From Rheum nobile (lineage: Eukaryota > Streptophyta > Magnoliopsida > Caryophyllales > Polygonaceae), in contig WOAB01000878.1 of the NCBI GenBank assembly GCA_027886185.1, positions 5,716,001 through 5,780,000 on the forward strand: a DNA stretch of 64,000 nt, given 5' to 3'. The notes beneath the pieces were generated by a model. That model had not been told where the DNA came from and searched no databases. It saw only the letters and a program-made list of their open reading frames with translations. The translations under genes and the position numbers were made by a program. Below are positions 54,413 to 64,000 of this stretch, piece by piece; within the stretch, counting starts at the first letter, position 1, and every line of letters begins with the position of its first letter.

Positions 54413-55153
54413 TGTTGAATTCTGATTCAACGCCTCGTGAAAGTGCTAAGGGTCAACACACCCTCAGCTCGGATTTGTTGATGATTTATTTGTTTGGGGA
54501 CATCCTCAACAACTTCCTAGTCACTGGCTTCGCGTAGGATGGGGTCTTTGACTCCATGCTTCAGTTCTGATGCATATATTATTCTTTCACACTTCTCCAG
54601 ATCGTATATGATTGTTCTTAAACTTTAACAGCTTTCTCGGACGCCGGATTCACCTGAAAAATGCCCCGAAGATGGCTTCCCCGGGGGTGGGCTCTCCGAC
54701 ACTCAAGTCAGTTTTTCATACGAAATACATATATATATATACACATAGGAATGCTAGGATTGATAGACTTACTTATCCATCAAATTACCTTCGCGAAGGA
54801 CAAGGCAAGCTTTTCATAGACAAAAGCAACACCAAACCCCGACTATCGCACCCAACAGAATTAGAGTATCAATGAACCTCGATCGAGAGGCCAGACGCAA
54901 ACATTTATCAAATCCATTAACAATTCAAAGGAAGGTCAAGAATATTGGAGCTCTTGACATGGTGGTGGCACTTCATGAGTAAACTGATCTTGTTTAATTT
55001 GCTATGGCCATAGTGTTGCAAGCGGGCCCGTAGACTATAATCAAACTAAATTACTACATAAATATGCTATTTTTCCCACTATAAAACAAGCATGTACTAA
55101 ATTTTTTCCCACTATAAAACAAGCTATTTTTCCCACTATAAAACAAGCATGTA
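54413..55153 (-). repeat. E5 right (5') LTR, first part
   Basis: Closely matches 51213-51897. Before the E6 junction, TTTTTCCCACTATAAAACAAGC is present three times instead of once, a small local triplication. Confidence 0.9.
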
Positions 55154-55158
55154 CTAAA

Positions 55159-55804
55159 CTAGGAGTAACGACAATTCCGCTGACAATCAAATGACACCCA
55201 GAAACAGCAACAAATATAGAATCTCAGGATAACCAGATCACAGACAAACTCAAGCAACAGAATAATCACAATAACCAACACATGAATTTAACGTGGGAAA
55301 ACCCTCAATCACAAGAGGGGGAAAAACCCATGACCAGCCAACCAAGCCAATCAATCCACTAATCAACAAATCAGTACAAGTGTTTAGCAATACAAGTCTC
55401 ACACACTGGAGACAAATATGGAGATCTCAAACACCTCTCTAAAAACAACCCGATCTAGATAGAATTTCTCTCCAACTAACAAAAACACTTGTTCATGCAA
55501 TTAGAGATTCCAAAGAGAGATGAACTTACCAAACCCTTGTTGGTAACGAGCAATCTGGAAACGATAGACAATCTCCAAGTCTAAGGAAGTGCAAAGCTAG
55601 CTCCTTTCTTCACCTTTCTCTTTCTCTTTTCTCCAAGCTCCCTTTTTCTCTCTCTTTTTCTCCTCCTTGGTTGCAACACTCAAGAAGCTCTCAGCTTGCT
55701 TCTTTTCTTTCACATGGAGGCTACCCCAGAGCTCCCTCTTCCAATTTGCTAGGTCAACTAGCAAATCATTTTGGGCTGGACCAATTGGGCCCATTGGCCC
55801 AACA
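55159..55804 (-). repeat. E6 left (3') LTR, outer 32 bp missing
   Basis: 646 bases, aligned with 57477-58122. The missing outer part (57445-57476 in the other copy) is flanked by AA on both sides, suggesting a small deletion at microhomology. Confidence 0.88.
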
Positions 55805-56640
55805 ATCTCCCCCTCCAGCCCAAGGAGAAGACGTCCTCATCCTGGCATCAATCGCATCTAAGTCTCGTCCCGCCATTTTGGCGCAAAACCGATGCTCGCT
55901 AGATATCATCATCACCACCCTGTAGCTCCCCCTCCTCCGTAACTCTCTCGTACACTAAGATAGGATATTCGGTGGACTCATACTCCTCTCTCTCTGACCT
56001 CCTGACAGTTTCTTCAATCTGTGTTGGCTCCCCCTGCTCAGTTTCTTCATCAGCTTCAGTACCTAATGAACACTCCTCTGACACGGGTATCTCATCAACG
56101 CCATCCTCTGAAATAAACTCCACACTTGTGTCATCCTCTTCTGACGTCTTAGAAGATCCGCTGAATCTTGTCCGCTTCACAGACAAACTACCATCACAAG
56201 TGCTCAAGGTCACACCGGCAACAGAATTGAGAGACTTCTTTGCCTTAACCTGCAGCCTCATCTCACTCAAGCATGTCGACCGCCTATGCATCCAATCAAG
56301 TGAAGTATCATCTCGAGCTCCACTCAAGCCTTCCTTGATATCCCACATCTGAGTCTGATACAAGGTGTCTTTCAAACTACCCCTTACAATCACCATGGAA
56401 CCTTTGACGAGTTTCCACTTCTTATCACAAAAGAAGTTCTTGTAGCCCTCCTGATCCAAAACATTTAGAGAAATCAGATTCATCCGCAGATCCGGTATGT
56501 GAATGCTTCCTTCCTTGATGTACAGTGGTAAGATGAACCAGAGTCAACAGCCCACTCTACACAAGTATCCGGCTCATAACTTTAAGCATGAACGCAAGAG
56601 AGAACAACCAATGCATCATCATTACCATGCACAGTTGCAG
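55805..56640 (-). pseudogene. E6 pol remnant with integrase and RT deleted
   Basis: On the minus strand a protease trace WAVDSGSSYHCTSRKEAFTY (near 56520-56570) passes, after a frameshift, into MNLISLNVLDQEGYKNFFCD and WKLVKGSMVIVRGSLKDTLY. These are the block between copia protease and the integrase zinc site. The frame then jumps directly to RRSTCLSEMRL and an acidic tail with EETVRRSEREEYESTEYP, typical of the region after integrase. Integrase core, RT and RNase H are absent, so the element must use other elements' enzymes or be dead. Confidence 0.8.
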
Positions 56641-56677
56641 TGGTGTTTTTATCATTTTCCTTCTGATTTTTCTCCTT

Positions 56678-57391
56678 TCAATGTTTACAGTTTCTCTTGA
56701 TATGCCCTTCTTTGCCACATAAATAACAAGCATAGCTCCCCCTGGTCTGTGATCTACCTCTCGATCTACTCCTCGAATCTGTCACCAAAGCTTGTGACGT
56801 ATTCGTGCCTATATCCTTCCTCCTAGTCTCCTCATTGTAGAGACTATCCTTCACTACAGATAAAGACACAACACCACTCGGAGCAAAATTGTTGATCGAT
56901 ACCATCAGAGTCTCCCAACTGTCAGGCAAAGAACTCAAGAGCAATAGGGCTTGTAACTCATCATCAAGGACCAACTTCATGGTGTTCAACTGATTCACCA
57001 ATTCCTGAAATTCACTCAGATGCTCTGCAATAGGCTTTCCGTCTTTGTACTTGAGATTCACCAGCTTTCTAATCACAAAAGCTTTACTCTGGGCTGACTT
57101 TCTCTCATACATATCTTCCAATTTTTTCCACAACACATGTGCATCCGTCTCGTTGCTAATATGGTGATAAACACAGTTATCCACCCATTGTCTGATGGTT
57201 CCAATAGCCTTTCTGTGTAGCTTCTTCCAGTCACTCTCAGATGTCTCAGTCGGCCCTTTTGATCCCAACTCAACCGGATCATACAAGTCCCTGCAGTACA
57301 ACAAATCTTCCATCCGTGACTTCCAAATCGAATAATTTGAAGCCATCAACTTGATCATTGTGCCCGCAAAGTCTTTAACTTTCATTGTCAT
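56678..57391 (-). CDS. E6 Gag (UBN2 type with zinc knuckle)
   Basis: Likely start MTMKVKDFAGTMIKLMASNY at 57391; the longer frame from 57535 runs into the LTR and primer site and is not used. UBN2-type gag core: NYSIWKSRMEDLLYCRDLYD, VYHHISNETDAHVLWKKLED, then KDGKPIAEHLSEFQELVNQL and LLLLSSLPDSWETLMVSI. An Arg/Ser-rich linker precedes the knuckle CYLCGKEGHIKRNC near the end. It is about 238 codons and open. Gag retained with RT lost is a pattern of non-autonomous copia elements. Confidence 0.88.
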   Translation of the reverse strand: MTMKVKDFAGTMIKLMASNYSIWKSRMEDLLYCRDLYDPVELGSKGPTETSESDWKKLHRKAIGTIRQWVDNCVYHHISNETDAHVLWKKLEDMYERKSAQSKAFVIRKLVNLKYKDGKPIAEHLSEFQELVNQLNTMKLVLDDELQALLLLSSLPDSWETLMVSINNFAPSGVVSLSVVKDSLYNEETRRKDIGTNTSQALVTDSRSRSRGRSQTRGSYACYLCGKEGHIKRNCKH

Positions 57392-57444
57392 CTTCACTCC
57401 TAATGCCCACAATCTCAACACAACCAAAAAGCTCTGATACCACT

Positions 57445-58122
57445 TGTTGGGCCCAGAAGCGCAAATTCGAGGCCAACTAGGAATAACGACAATTCTGCTG
57501 ACAATCAAATGACACCCAAAAACAACGACAAACACAGAATCTCAGGATAACCAGATCACAGACAAACTCAAGCAACAGAATAATCACAATAACCAACACA
57601 GGAATTTAACATGGGAAAACCCTCAATCACAAGAGGGGGAAAAACCCATGACCGGCCAACCAAGCCAATCAATCCACTAATCAACAAATCAATACAAGTG
57701 TTTAGCAATACAAATCTCACACACTGGAGACAAACATGGAGATCTCAAACACCTCTCTAAATACAACCCGATCAAGATAGGATTTCTCTCCAACTAACAA
57801 AAACACTTGTTCATGTGATTAGAGATTCCAAAGAGAGATGAACTTACCAAACCCTTGTTGGTAACGAGCAATCTGGAAACGATAGACAATCTCCAAGGCT
57901 AAGGAAGTGCAAAGCTAGCTCCTTTCTTCACCTATCTCTTTCTCTTTTCTCCAAGCTCCCTTTTTCTCTCTCTTCTCCTCCTCCTTGGTTACAACACTCA
58001 AGAAGCTCTCAACTTGCTTCTTTTCTTTCACGTGGAGGCTACCCCAGAGCTCCCTCTTCCAATTTGCTAGGTCAACTAGCAAATCTTTTTGGGCTGGACC
58101 AATTGGGCCCATTGGCCCAACA
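57445..58122 (-). repeat. E6 right (5') LTR
   Basis: 678 bases, TGTTGGGCCC to GGCCCAACA on the plus strand. Confidence 0.9.
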
Positions 58123-58127
58123 CTAAA

Positions 58128-58877
58128 GAGTATAATGTAAATTTGTATATGATCCAAATGGCCTCAGGAAAGATCTGCGTAGTCATTTGATCGAGTGTCT
58201 ATAAAATATGCTATATATTTTAGACATCAATACGGGCATTATAGTTTCAAATCTTGCCATTTTAAAACCGATTGAAGATTTATTGTAGGTCGGGCTGAAA
58301 ATCACCAATCCTAATCCAAAAGTATATTGTTCTTAACACGTCTTGGTCCCCGACATATAAAAATCTATCTCATATTCATGAAACAAGAGAAATGAGGGAC
58401 GATCGGAGGAGGAGGGCGACTTACCGACGAGGAGCATGAATAAGAGAAAAGAGGAGGAGGCTTGAGTTGCTTCGGACGGTTTGATTCCCCGGATCGGAAG
58501 GGACCAAAACGAGTAAGACGAGGGAGGTCAATGCAACTTGAGCGCACAAGGTGTCGTCAACCTTGCGGATGAAGCTCCATTGGGGCTGATTCTCATCCCC
58601 GAGTCGCAACCATGGTGTACCGATCAACCCTCCATTCCTCTCTCTCAATTCCCTCATGAAGCCCTCTTTCTCTCCTTGCGGTGCACCTCCCGGAATTAGG
58701 GCTCTTCCTTTCCTCCCCCCGTTGCCTCTCTTGGAATTTTAGAGAGCTCTCTCTCTTTCCTTTCCCAAGTTGCAGCTCCCCGTCCCTGCAAATTGCGGCC
58801 ACCAAGCTCTCCTTTTCCCACTTTCCTCTTTCACCCTAAAAATAAGGCCTTGAGCCCAATCAATTCTAGCACCCACA
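58128..58877 (-). repeat. E5 right (5') LTR, second part
   Basis: Continues the LTR interrupted by E6; matches 51902-52676 closely, with a small deletion near 58850. Confidence 0.9.
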
Positions 58878-58882
58878 GAAAT

Positions 58883-59195
58883 GTTGAACAATAATTCATT
58901 ATTAATACTTTTGAAAACATTTTTCTCTACATAGCATATTAGAGAATCGATATTGATGGTTTTCGTGCTCTTAAGCAAACGGGATGAAAGATACATCTAA
59001 GATTTAGTTATCAATTTAACGCAATAGTAAAACAACGCGATAAATTAAGAGATAAAAACGAAGGATATTTTCTCTTTATTAAGTTGTGAGGACATGTAAA
59101 TTACATCACTAGCTTCCACAATTAGATGAGAACCATACGCATATTTCAACCAAAAGCAACAAGAAAAATGGGTTTCGAATCAGAATCCTCCTCTC
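58883..59195. other. Intergenic, no gene seen
   Basis: AT-rich, with no recognisable coding sequence. Confidence 0.55.
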
Positions 59196-59650
59196 TGGGG
59201 CATCGGAGGCCTATTTATAGTCGGAGTATCATCTTTTTGCTTGGTGGCAGTGAGCAGACGCGTGGTCGTATGCGATTAGTATGGTCATGTCCTCCGAGTC
59301 AGCAAGTGTGTGTCGTATGGTGATTGAACCATGAAGTAGCATGCCACGTGGCTAAAAATATTGTGTCTGTTGTTGCCTTGCTTTGATTGGTGTCTGCTGC
59401 CCCCTTCGTTTGACCATGTGTCTCCGGGGCATTAGAGGCCTATCTATAGTCGAAGTGTCCTGCTTTTGCTTGGTGGCAGTGAGCAGACGCATGGTTGTAT
59501 GTGATTGGTACAATCATGTCCTCTGAGTCGGCAAGTGTGTGTCATATGGTGATTGGACCATCGAGTAGCACGTCACGTGGCTAGGAAAGGTGGTGTCTGT
59601 TGTTCCCTTGCTTTGATTAACTCGTTGCCCCCTTCGTTTGGCCATGTGTC
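59196..59650. repeat. 226-bp tandem duplication
   Basis: GGGGCAT..GAGGCCTAT at 59198 recurs at 59424. The units share CTTGGTGGCAGTGAGCAGACGC, GTCATATGG/GTCGTATGG and CACGTGGCTA and differ at perhaps 15% of positions. No coding sense found. It may derive from an old LTR or satellite-like element. Confidence 0.85.
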
Positions 59651-60255
59651 TGGATTATGTGTTCATGTGGTTGACGCGTTATTCTTGGATCTTTCGCAAT
59701 AGGCTTGGTATTCATGTGAGTGAGGGCAATATGCCTCATTGATCGCGTTATTCTTGGATCTTTAGTAACACGGTGAATTGAGATGGTTAGTGTCATTATC
59801 ATTAGTCTCTAATGGCGCGTACTATCAGACATGTAACTTCAAATCCATTTACGGGTTTTAAGAGGCTTCAAGAACTGTATGGTTTAGGAATTTAGGGATT
59901 TAGAGATTTAGAGTTTTTTTATGAATTTTGGGGATGCTTTGAAGTTGACATGATCACATGTGGAAGTTCTAGTGAATCTGACTGATGTTCTTGAACGAAA
60001 TTCTTTGATAAAATCCATTTACTTGTGTCATTTGCCATTAAAAATGGATGTTTTTGTCAATTTTCTTAAGTTGAAGTCTATTTTATTTATCTGATGAATG
60101 AATTAATTTCCATTCAATAACAAGTATGAATATGTATAAAGAAATACCTGGATGCACAAATGGATAGTTCTGCAAATGAGATGTTTTTTTTGCAAGTTCG
60201 TAAACCCCTCATTCACAACACTTTCATGCATGTTTCTTCTAACATACCCCATTAG
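59651..60255. other. Intergenic, no gene seen
   Basis: Contains a repeated GCGTTATTCTTGGATCTTT at about 59687 and 59745. Otherwise AT-rich without features. Confidence 0.55.
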
Positions 60256-61051
60256 CAGTGGCGGATCTAGAACTTAATCGAAGGAGGGGCGAGTTTCATA
60301 TATTTTTCACTTCATAAATTGACATTTATATTAATATATTAAAACTACAAAAAATATGAGATTCACCTTTTGAAATTTGATTAATTCATGCAATATATAC
60401 TCTGTTTTTTTAGCGTTTTGAAAAATTATTTAAATAATGTAAGATTTTCAATTTTTTTGTTAATAAAAAATTAAAAATGAAAGAAAAAAAGAGAAATAAA
60501 CATGTTTAATAAACACAAAGACTCAAATTTCTCTATTTTTTAGCGTTTTGAAAAATTATTTAAGTAATGTAAGATTTTCAATTTTTTTGTTAATAAAAAA
60601 TTAAAAATGAAAGAAAAAAAGAGAAATAAACATGTTTAATAAACACAAAGACTCAAATTTCTCTATTTTTTAGCGTTTTGAAAAATTATTTAAGTAATGT
60701 AAGATTTTCAATTTTTTTGTTAATAAAAAATTAAAAATGAAAGAAAATAAAGAGACATAAACATGCTTAATAAACACAAAGACTCAATTTTTTAACAAAA
60801 ATAGAAAAAAGAAGTGTTGGAGAAAGGATTCAAGAATTGAACCCATGACCATTAGCTTTTTTCACACAAGTTCCAAGACAAATACCACTAGACCAATGCA
60901 TTTTTTTGTCATTTACTTATCATTTTATGTATACATAATAGAAATTAAAAATTCAAAGAGAGCTTAACAAAAAATTCGATATATTATAATGGATTTGCCG
61001 GGGGGAAGGCAGGGGCTGCCGCCCCCTAGCCCCCATGTAGATCAGCAAATG
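60256..61051. mobile_element. Non-autonomous hAT-like element
   Basis: The left end CAGTGGCGGATCTA and right end TAGATCAGCAAATG are imperfect inverted repeats. They are flanked by 8-bp duplications CCCATTAG (60248-60255) and CCCATCAG (61052-61059), with one mismatch. An 8-bp duplication and CAGTGGCGG ends fit hAT elements. A CCGCCCCCTAGCCCCCATG stretch lies next to the right end. There is no transposase. 796 bases. Confidence 0.8.
60411..60798. repeat. 130-bp tandem triplication inside hAT-like element
   Basis: Units starting TAGCGTTTTGAAAAATTATT at 60411, 60541 and 60671 are nearly identical, so the amplification is recent compared with the element's decayed ends. Confidence 0.93.
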
Positions 61052-61059
61052 CCCATCAG

Positions 61060-62301
61060 CACTTGCATAATAACCATATATTCTTTTGTAGAATAAAGTA
61101 CTTTTATAGCTAAGAGTAGTGTCGAGGAGGAGAGTCTGAATTGGGCTTTTTTTAGTTTTTTTTTTTAAATAAACGAAAAATGTAAATAGATAACGATTTG
61201 GGTATTTCGCGAAAAAACCTTTAAATTTCAGGGTTACCACGTAAAATATGTTAAACTTTGATGTAACACGTGAATTAAGCGATATCTCAATGTTATGAGG
61301 CGAAAAAACCGTTAATTTATTTTTACCTCAACGAGAACCTTAAACAAGAAAATACTGTATTTTTTTTATGAAATCTTGATTGGGTTGGCATCGCGACAAA
61401 GTGGTAGTTACCACGTGAAATATGCTCCAAACCCCACTATGGCCTTCCTTTTTTCCTCAATTTCCCATATGTAGCTCTTGTTGAGAAGAGAAGAGGACGA
61501 CCACTTGAACGATATATTATCGCAGCCAACATCAATATCATGGATGTGGTTCACCATCTGAGACCGATTTTGAGCAAGGACTTCCTATATAAAGGCCAAT
61601 GCCAGCCTCTCCCTTGGGATGATCGAGTAACTTCTTTACCGGCCACTAAGTACCGCCTTGAGTCAGAACATCGGCTGCAAAGGTAGCTCCACATAAGCAA
61701 ATTAATAGACCTCTTTGATGACTCTTTTAGAGAGCAGGGAGACCTAGCTTGATCCAATAATATATTAGTAATGGCCTGAAGGATTGAGCGAATAAGCTCA
61801 ACCATTTTGCTGACTTTTCCAATTAATTAAGAACCCATTGTAGTCATTAATTCCCGGCCGGCACACAAGAGTGAAAAGGAATGCCTAAATATTATGAGAT
61901 GGGAAGAAAGGCTTATGCGTAGGAATGCCCAAGGTGTTAAACTTATAAAAGTTAGAAAAAGATTAAAAAAAACTACATAATAATAGCACGAGAAGTTCAA
62001 CTAGCTAGTAAGTCTTTTATAGGACAAAGAAAGGCTTATGCGTAGGAACTGGTCTCACCAATGCAAGTATGCAACATTAATCAACAGATCAAGAACACAT
62101 GCATGATAAAATAATAACATTATCAATTTTAATGTTCCAAATTCAATCACTACACTAGAGCCACCAAACTTAGGTAATACGGAGTAAACAATTCACAATA
62201 ATGAATCTTGTAAAAAGTTTTGAAGAAATCGTGGGAAACTATAGCCCAAAAGAAACCCTAGCTAGCTATCACGTACTAAACATATATTGAAACTACAGAA
62301 A
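61060..62301. other. Intergenic flank of right C2 gene
   Basis: No gene recognised. A minus-strand frame of 84 codons at 61551-61805 has no feature I can name. The words TTACCACGTRAAATATG occur at 61234 and 61410. The 3' UTR of the C2 gene probably lies in the last 100-150 bases. Confidence 0.5.
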
Positions 62302-62907
62302 TCAAAAATCAAAAATCTCGTCGATGAGAATCCCCCCAATCACGCCGCCGATCAACCCCATTCCAAAGTCAGCATTCCTCCTGGGCCTGTTCGGGTACCC
62401 GTACCCATACCCGTGCTGCTGAGGCCGTGCATGGTACGCGCTCTGGTGAGCATACGGGCACGGGGCGCTGCTGCTGGAAGCTTTAGCAGCCACCGGACGC
62501 GGCGCCTTGGCATCCGACACCTTATACGAGAACTTCAACTCCCCTCTGATCTTCCCGGAGGGCCTTCGAACCTGGTAGGTGACGGTCGACTCAGCCTCTA
62601 ATTTGTTGGCGAGGAGGTCCTTCACCGGCACCCTGACTTCGCCCACGACCTTGTCCCGGCCGAAGGTGCGGTGGTGCTTGAGTTTGAATACGACCGTCCA
62701 GTTCGCGTTCACCGCTCTGTCCTCGTCGAACGTGAAGCCGAGCGCGTCGTTCCAGTAGGGGCTGCTGCCGCCGTCTTGGTCGACGGGGGTCTTCTTCTTC
62801 ACGCCGGCGATGGAAACCACGACGTATACGTCCATCTTGCCGGTGAGGTTCACGCGCTTGAGGTCATTGGCTGAGATTACGGTCAGTTCTAGGGATTTGT
62901 AACCCAT
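62302..62907 (-). CDS. C2-domain protein, SRC2-like, shorter paralogue
   Basis: I choose the start at 62907 (MGYKSLELTVISANDLKRVN) because it aligns with the paralogue's start. The frame is open 11 codons further upstream (ATG 62940), but those residues look like leader. Length 201 residues. C2 domain at 1-108: GKMDVYVVVSIAG, GGSSPYWNDALGFTFDEDRA, VVFKLKHHRTFGRDKVVGEV, RVPVKDLLANK. The Pro/Tyr linker is much shorter than in the left gene (only AYHARPQQHGYGYGYP), and the Gly-rich tail ends GLIGGVIGGILIDEIFDF. Likely a membrane-binding C2 protein by family. The gene is intact, with TATA box and promoter block shared with the left paralogue, indicating an old tandem pair now separated by TEs. 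Confidence 0.92.
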   Translation of the reverse strand: MGYKSLELTVISANDLKRVNLTGKMDVYVVVSIAGVKKKTPVDQDGGSSPYWNDALGFTFDEDRAVNANWTVVFKLKHHRTFGRDKVVGEVRVPVKDLLANKLEAESTVTYQVRRPSGKIRGELKFSYKVSDAKAPRPVAAKASSSSAPCPYAHQSAYHARPQQHGYGYGYPNRPRRNADFGMGLIGGVIGGILIDEIFDF

Positions 62908-62993
62908 CTTCGATCTTCTTGATTCGATCAAAACGCGCAAGAGTTTTTACTTCTTAGGGGGTGAGAGAGTAAGAAATAAACCTGTTGCGTGAG

Positions 62994-63001
62994 TATTTAT
63001 A
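62994..63001 (-). promoter_or_regulatory. TATA box of the right C2 gene
   Basis: TATAAATA on the minus strand, 87 bases before the chosen ATG. Confidence 0.75.
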
Positions 63002-63021
63002 GGGTTCGTCCGATCTTTGAG

Positions 63022-63050
63022 TAACCGCGTCAACTGCCGTGTCATTCTTT
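63022..63050 (-). promoter_or_regulatory. Conserved promoter block of the right C2 gene
   Basis: TAACCGCGTCAACTGCCGTGTCATTCTTT (shown here as matching 3662-3689 except for the GC/T spacer). It contains a TTGAC core on the coding strand. Confidence 0.55.
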
Positions 63051-64000
63051 TCTACCCATAGGGATTTGGAATAATTAGATAAAATCTTTTGCTGCTACAG
63101 ATAATTAATTTATCTGACATTATTATACTTTCCCTTTCCTCTTGCTTTATAAAAACTATTTCTAAATTATTCATATATATTTACTTAAATCGGATATATT
63201 TTCAAAAACTCTGAATAATATTTGTTATTTCTCAAAAAAGATTGATACACGCGCATGCACAGAAGTACTTGGATTAACGTTTGAGCCATACGCCAATGGG
63301 CTTGACGTTCGGGCTTCGTAAATGCGAGCTTGGGATTGGGCTCTCTATCAGAACGAACTTGAAGCCCAAAACTAGCTCATGCTATTGATTTTTTATTTCG
63401 ATTCTTAGGATTTTTGACTCCTTAAGGAGGTCAAATAACAAGTTTAGACTCCTAATTAAATAAATTAGCTCATTGATTTCTTAAGCCTTTAAAAATCCAT
63501 AAATCCTACACCCTAAACCATAATCCTTAAACCCTAAAAAAAAACACTTTCACCCCCTTTGGGTCATATGTGTAGTAATAGGGGATCATACTGTCAATTG
63601 GGTCTAATGGGTCGGGTTCGGACTCAGGTCAATCGAATTCGGATAAAAAATGAATTTAAGGTATTAGGTTGCTAATTTTGCGGGTCAATCGAATCGGGTA
63701 CGGACAGGTCAGCCCATCGGATTAAGAGCGCTTTGTCAAAGTTTTCAAAAATGCTTATTAAAATATTACTTTAATTAAATTAAAATGTATTATTAAAAAA
63801 TATTACTATTATATAATATTTTAATCATAATATTCAATATATATAATATGAGGGAGTTTCACATACATTTGGTCCTTATTGTACAACATGAGAAATTGTA
63901 TGGGTTATTGGATCAAGGGGATGGAGGGCTGAGATTGAAAGGGTAAAAAAGAGTAAATAGTAATGCGGTGGCATAATCGTAAATAGGGTGAACTTTTTTT
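63051..64000. other. Intergenic to window end, no gene seen
   Basis: AT-rich. Two GGGTCGGGTTCGG/GGGTCAATCGAA-type words lie at 63608-63700. The last 50 bases match 4030-4061 and may be the start of another repeat that continues outside the window. Confidence 0.5.

Larger units (their letters stand above)
55159..58122 (-). mobile_element. E6: deleted Ty1/copia element in E5 LTR
   Basis: LTRs at 55159-55804 and 57445-58122; CTAAA at 55154-55158 and 58123-58127. Minus orientation is shown by the primer site at 57431-57442 (TGGTATCAGAGC) and the purine tract beside the left LTR. Internal DNA is only 1.64 kb: gag, a trace of protease and two ends of pol. The left LTR lacks exactly the terminal 32 bases present in the right LTR. 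Confidence 0.9.
51213..58877 (-). mobile_element. E5: non-coding LTR retroelement (LARD-like), minus orientation
   Basis: LTRs of about 1.46 kb begin TGT(C/T)GAATTC and end TAGCACC(C/T)ACA, with GAAAT duplicated at 51208-51212 and 58878-58882. A primer site on the minus strand adjoins the right LTR and a purine tract adjoins the left LTR. The 1.74 kb internal part has no gag or pol motif, only repeats, so it is non-autonomous. The right LTR is split by E6. Confidence 0.9.

Noticed and set aside
61551..61805. 84-codon minus frame resembling pieces of a kinase or other enzyme
   Set aside because: Similarity was too vague on either strand to name a family; left unassigned.

Overview
This window reads as nuclear DNA of a dicot-like flowering plant. 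The only apparently intact host genes are two intron-less C2-domain (SRC2-type) genes, both on the minus strand, at 2643-3530 and 62302-62907. Almost everything between them is transposable elements (TEs). I cannot name the species from the sequence.

Core structure (4.49-50.96 kb): an old Mutator-like element (MULE) with matching terminal segments at 4490-4519 and 50933-50962. It carries a plant mobile domain (PMD, MAIN-like) pseudogene on the plus strand, two diverged copies of a small PB1-like ORF, a GRF-type zinc-finger ORF, three long hairpins, an AT-rich 28-bp array, and a broken MULE transposase with a C-terminal OTU-protease segment. Without later insertions it would be about 11.5 kb.

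Nested insertions: the PMD gene is split by E1, a Tekay/Del-type chromovirus (7397-42364, target-site duplication CTATA). The E1 integrase is split by E2, a gag-protease-only Athila/Tat-like element (14999-22267, GTACG). It is split again by E3, a coding-deleted relative of E1 in opposite orientation (22424-39546, GATCT). The E3 LTR is split by E4, a Sirevirus-like Ty1/copia element (22776-33382, GATGG) with a gag-pol frame broken only by three stops and an open env-position ORF. All four junctions show 5-bp duplications, so insertion order is unambiguous: MULE, then E1, then E2 and E3, then E4 into E3.

Right flank (51.2-58.9 kb): E5, a non-coding LTR element in minus orientation (51213-58877, GAAAT), whose right LTR holds E6, a deleted Ty1/copia element (55159-58122, CTAAA). 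Beyond are a 226-bp tandem duplication (59.2-59.65 kb), a non-autonomous hAT-like element with an internal 130-bp triplication (60256-61051) and the second C2 gene.

No autonomous element appears fully intact. The most unusual content is inside the MULE: two homologous tandem long inverted repeats (one with 67 bp of perfect pairing) made from a coding-like sequence, plus a dispersed dyad-symmetric word. E1, E2 and E3 each carry a different dispersed, roughly dyad-symmetric word of their own.
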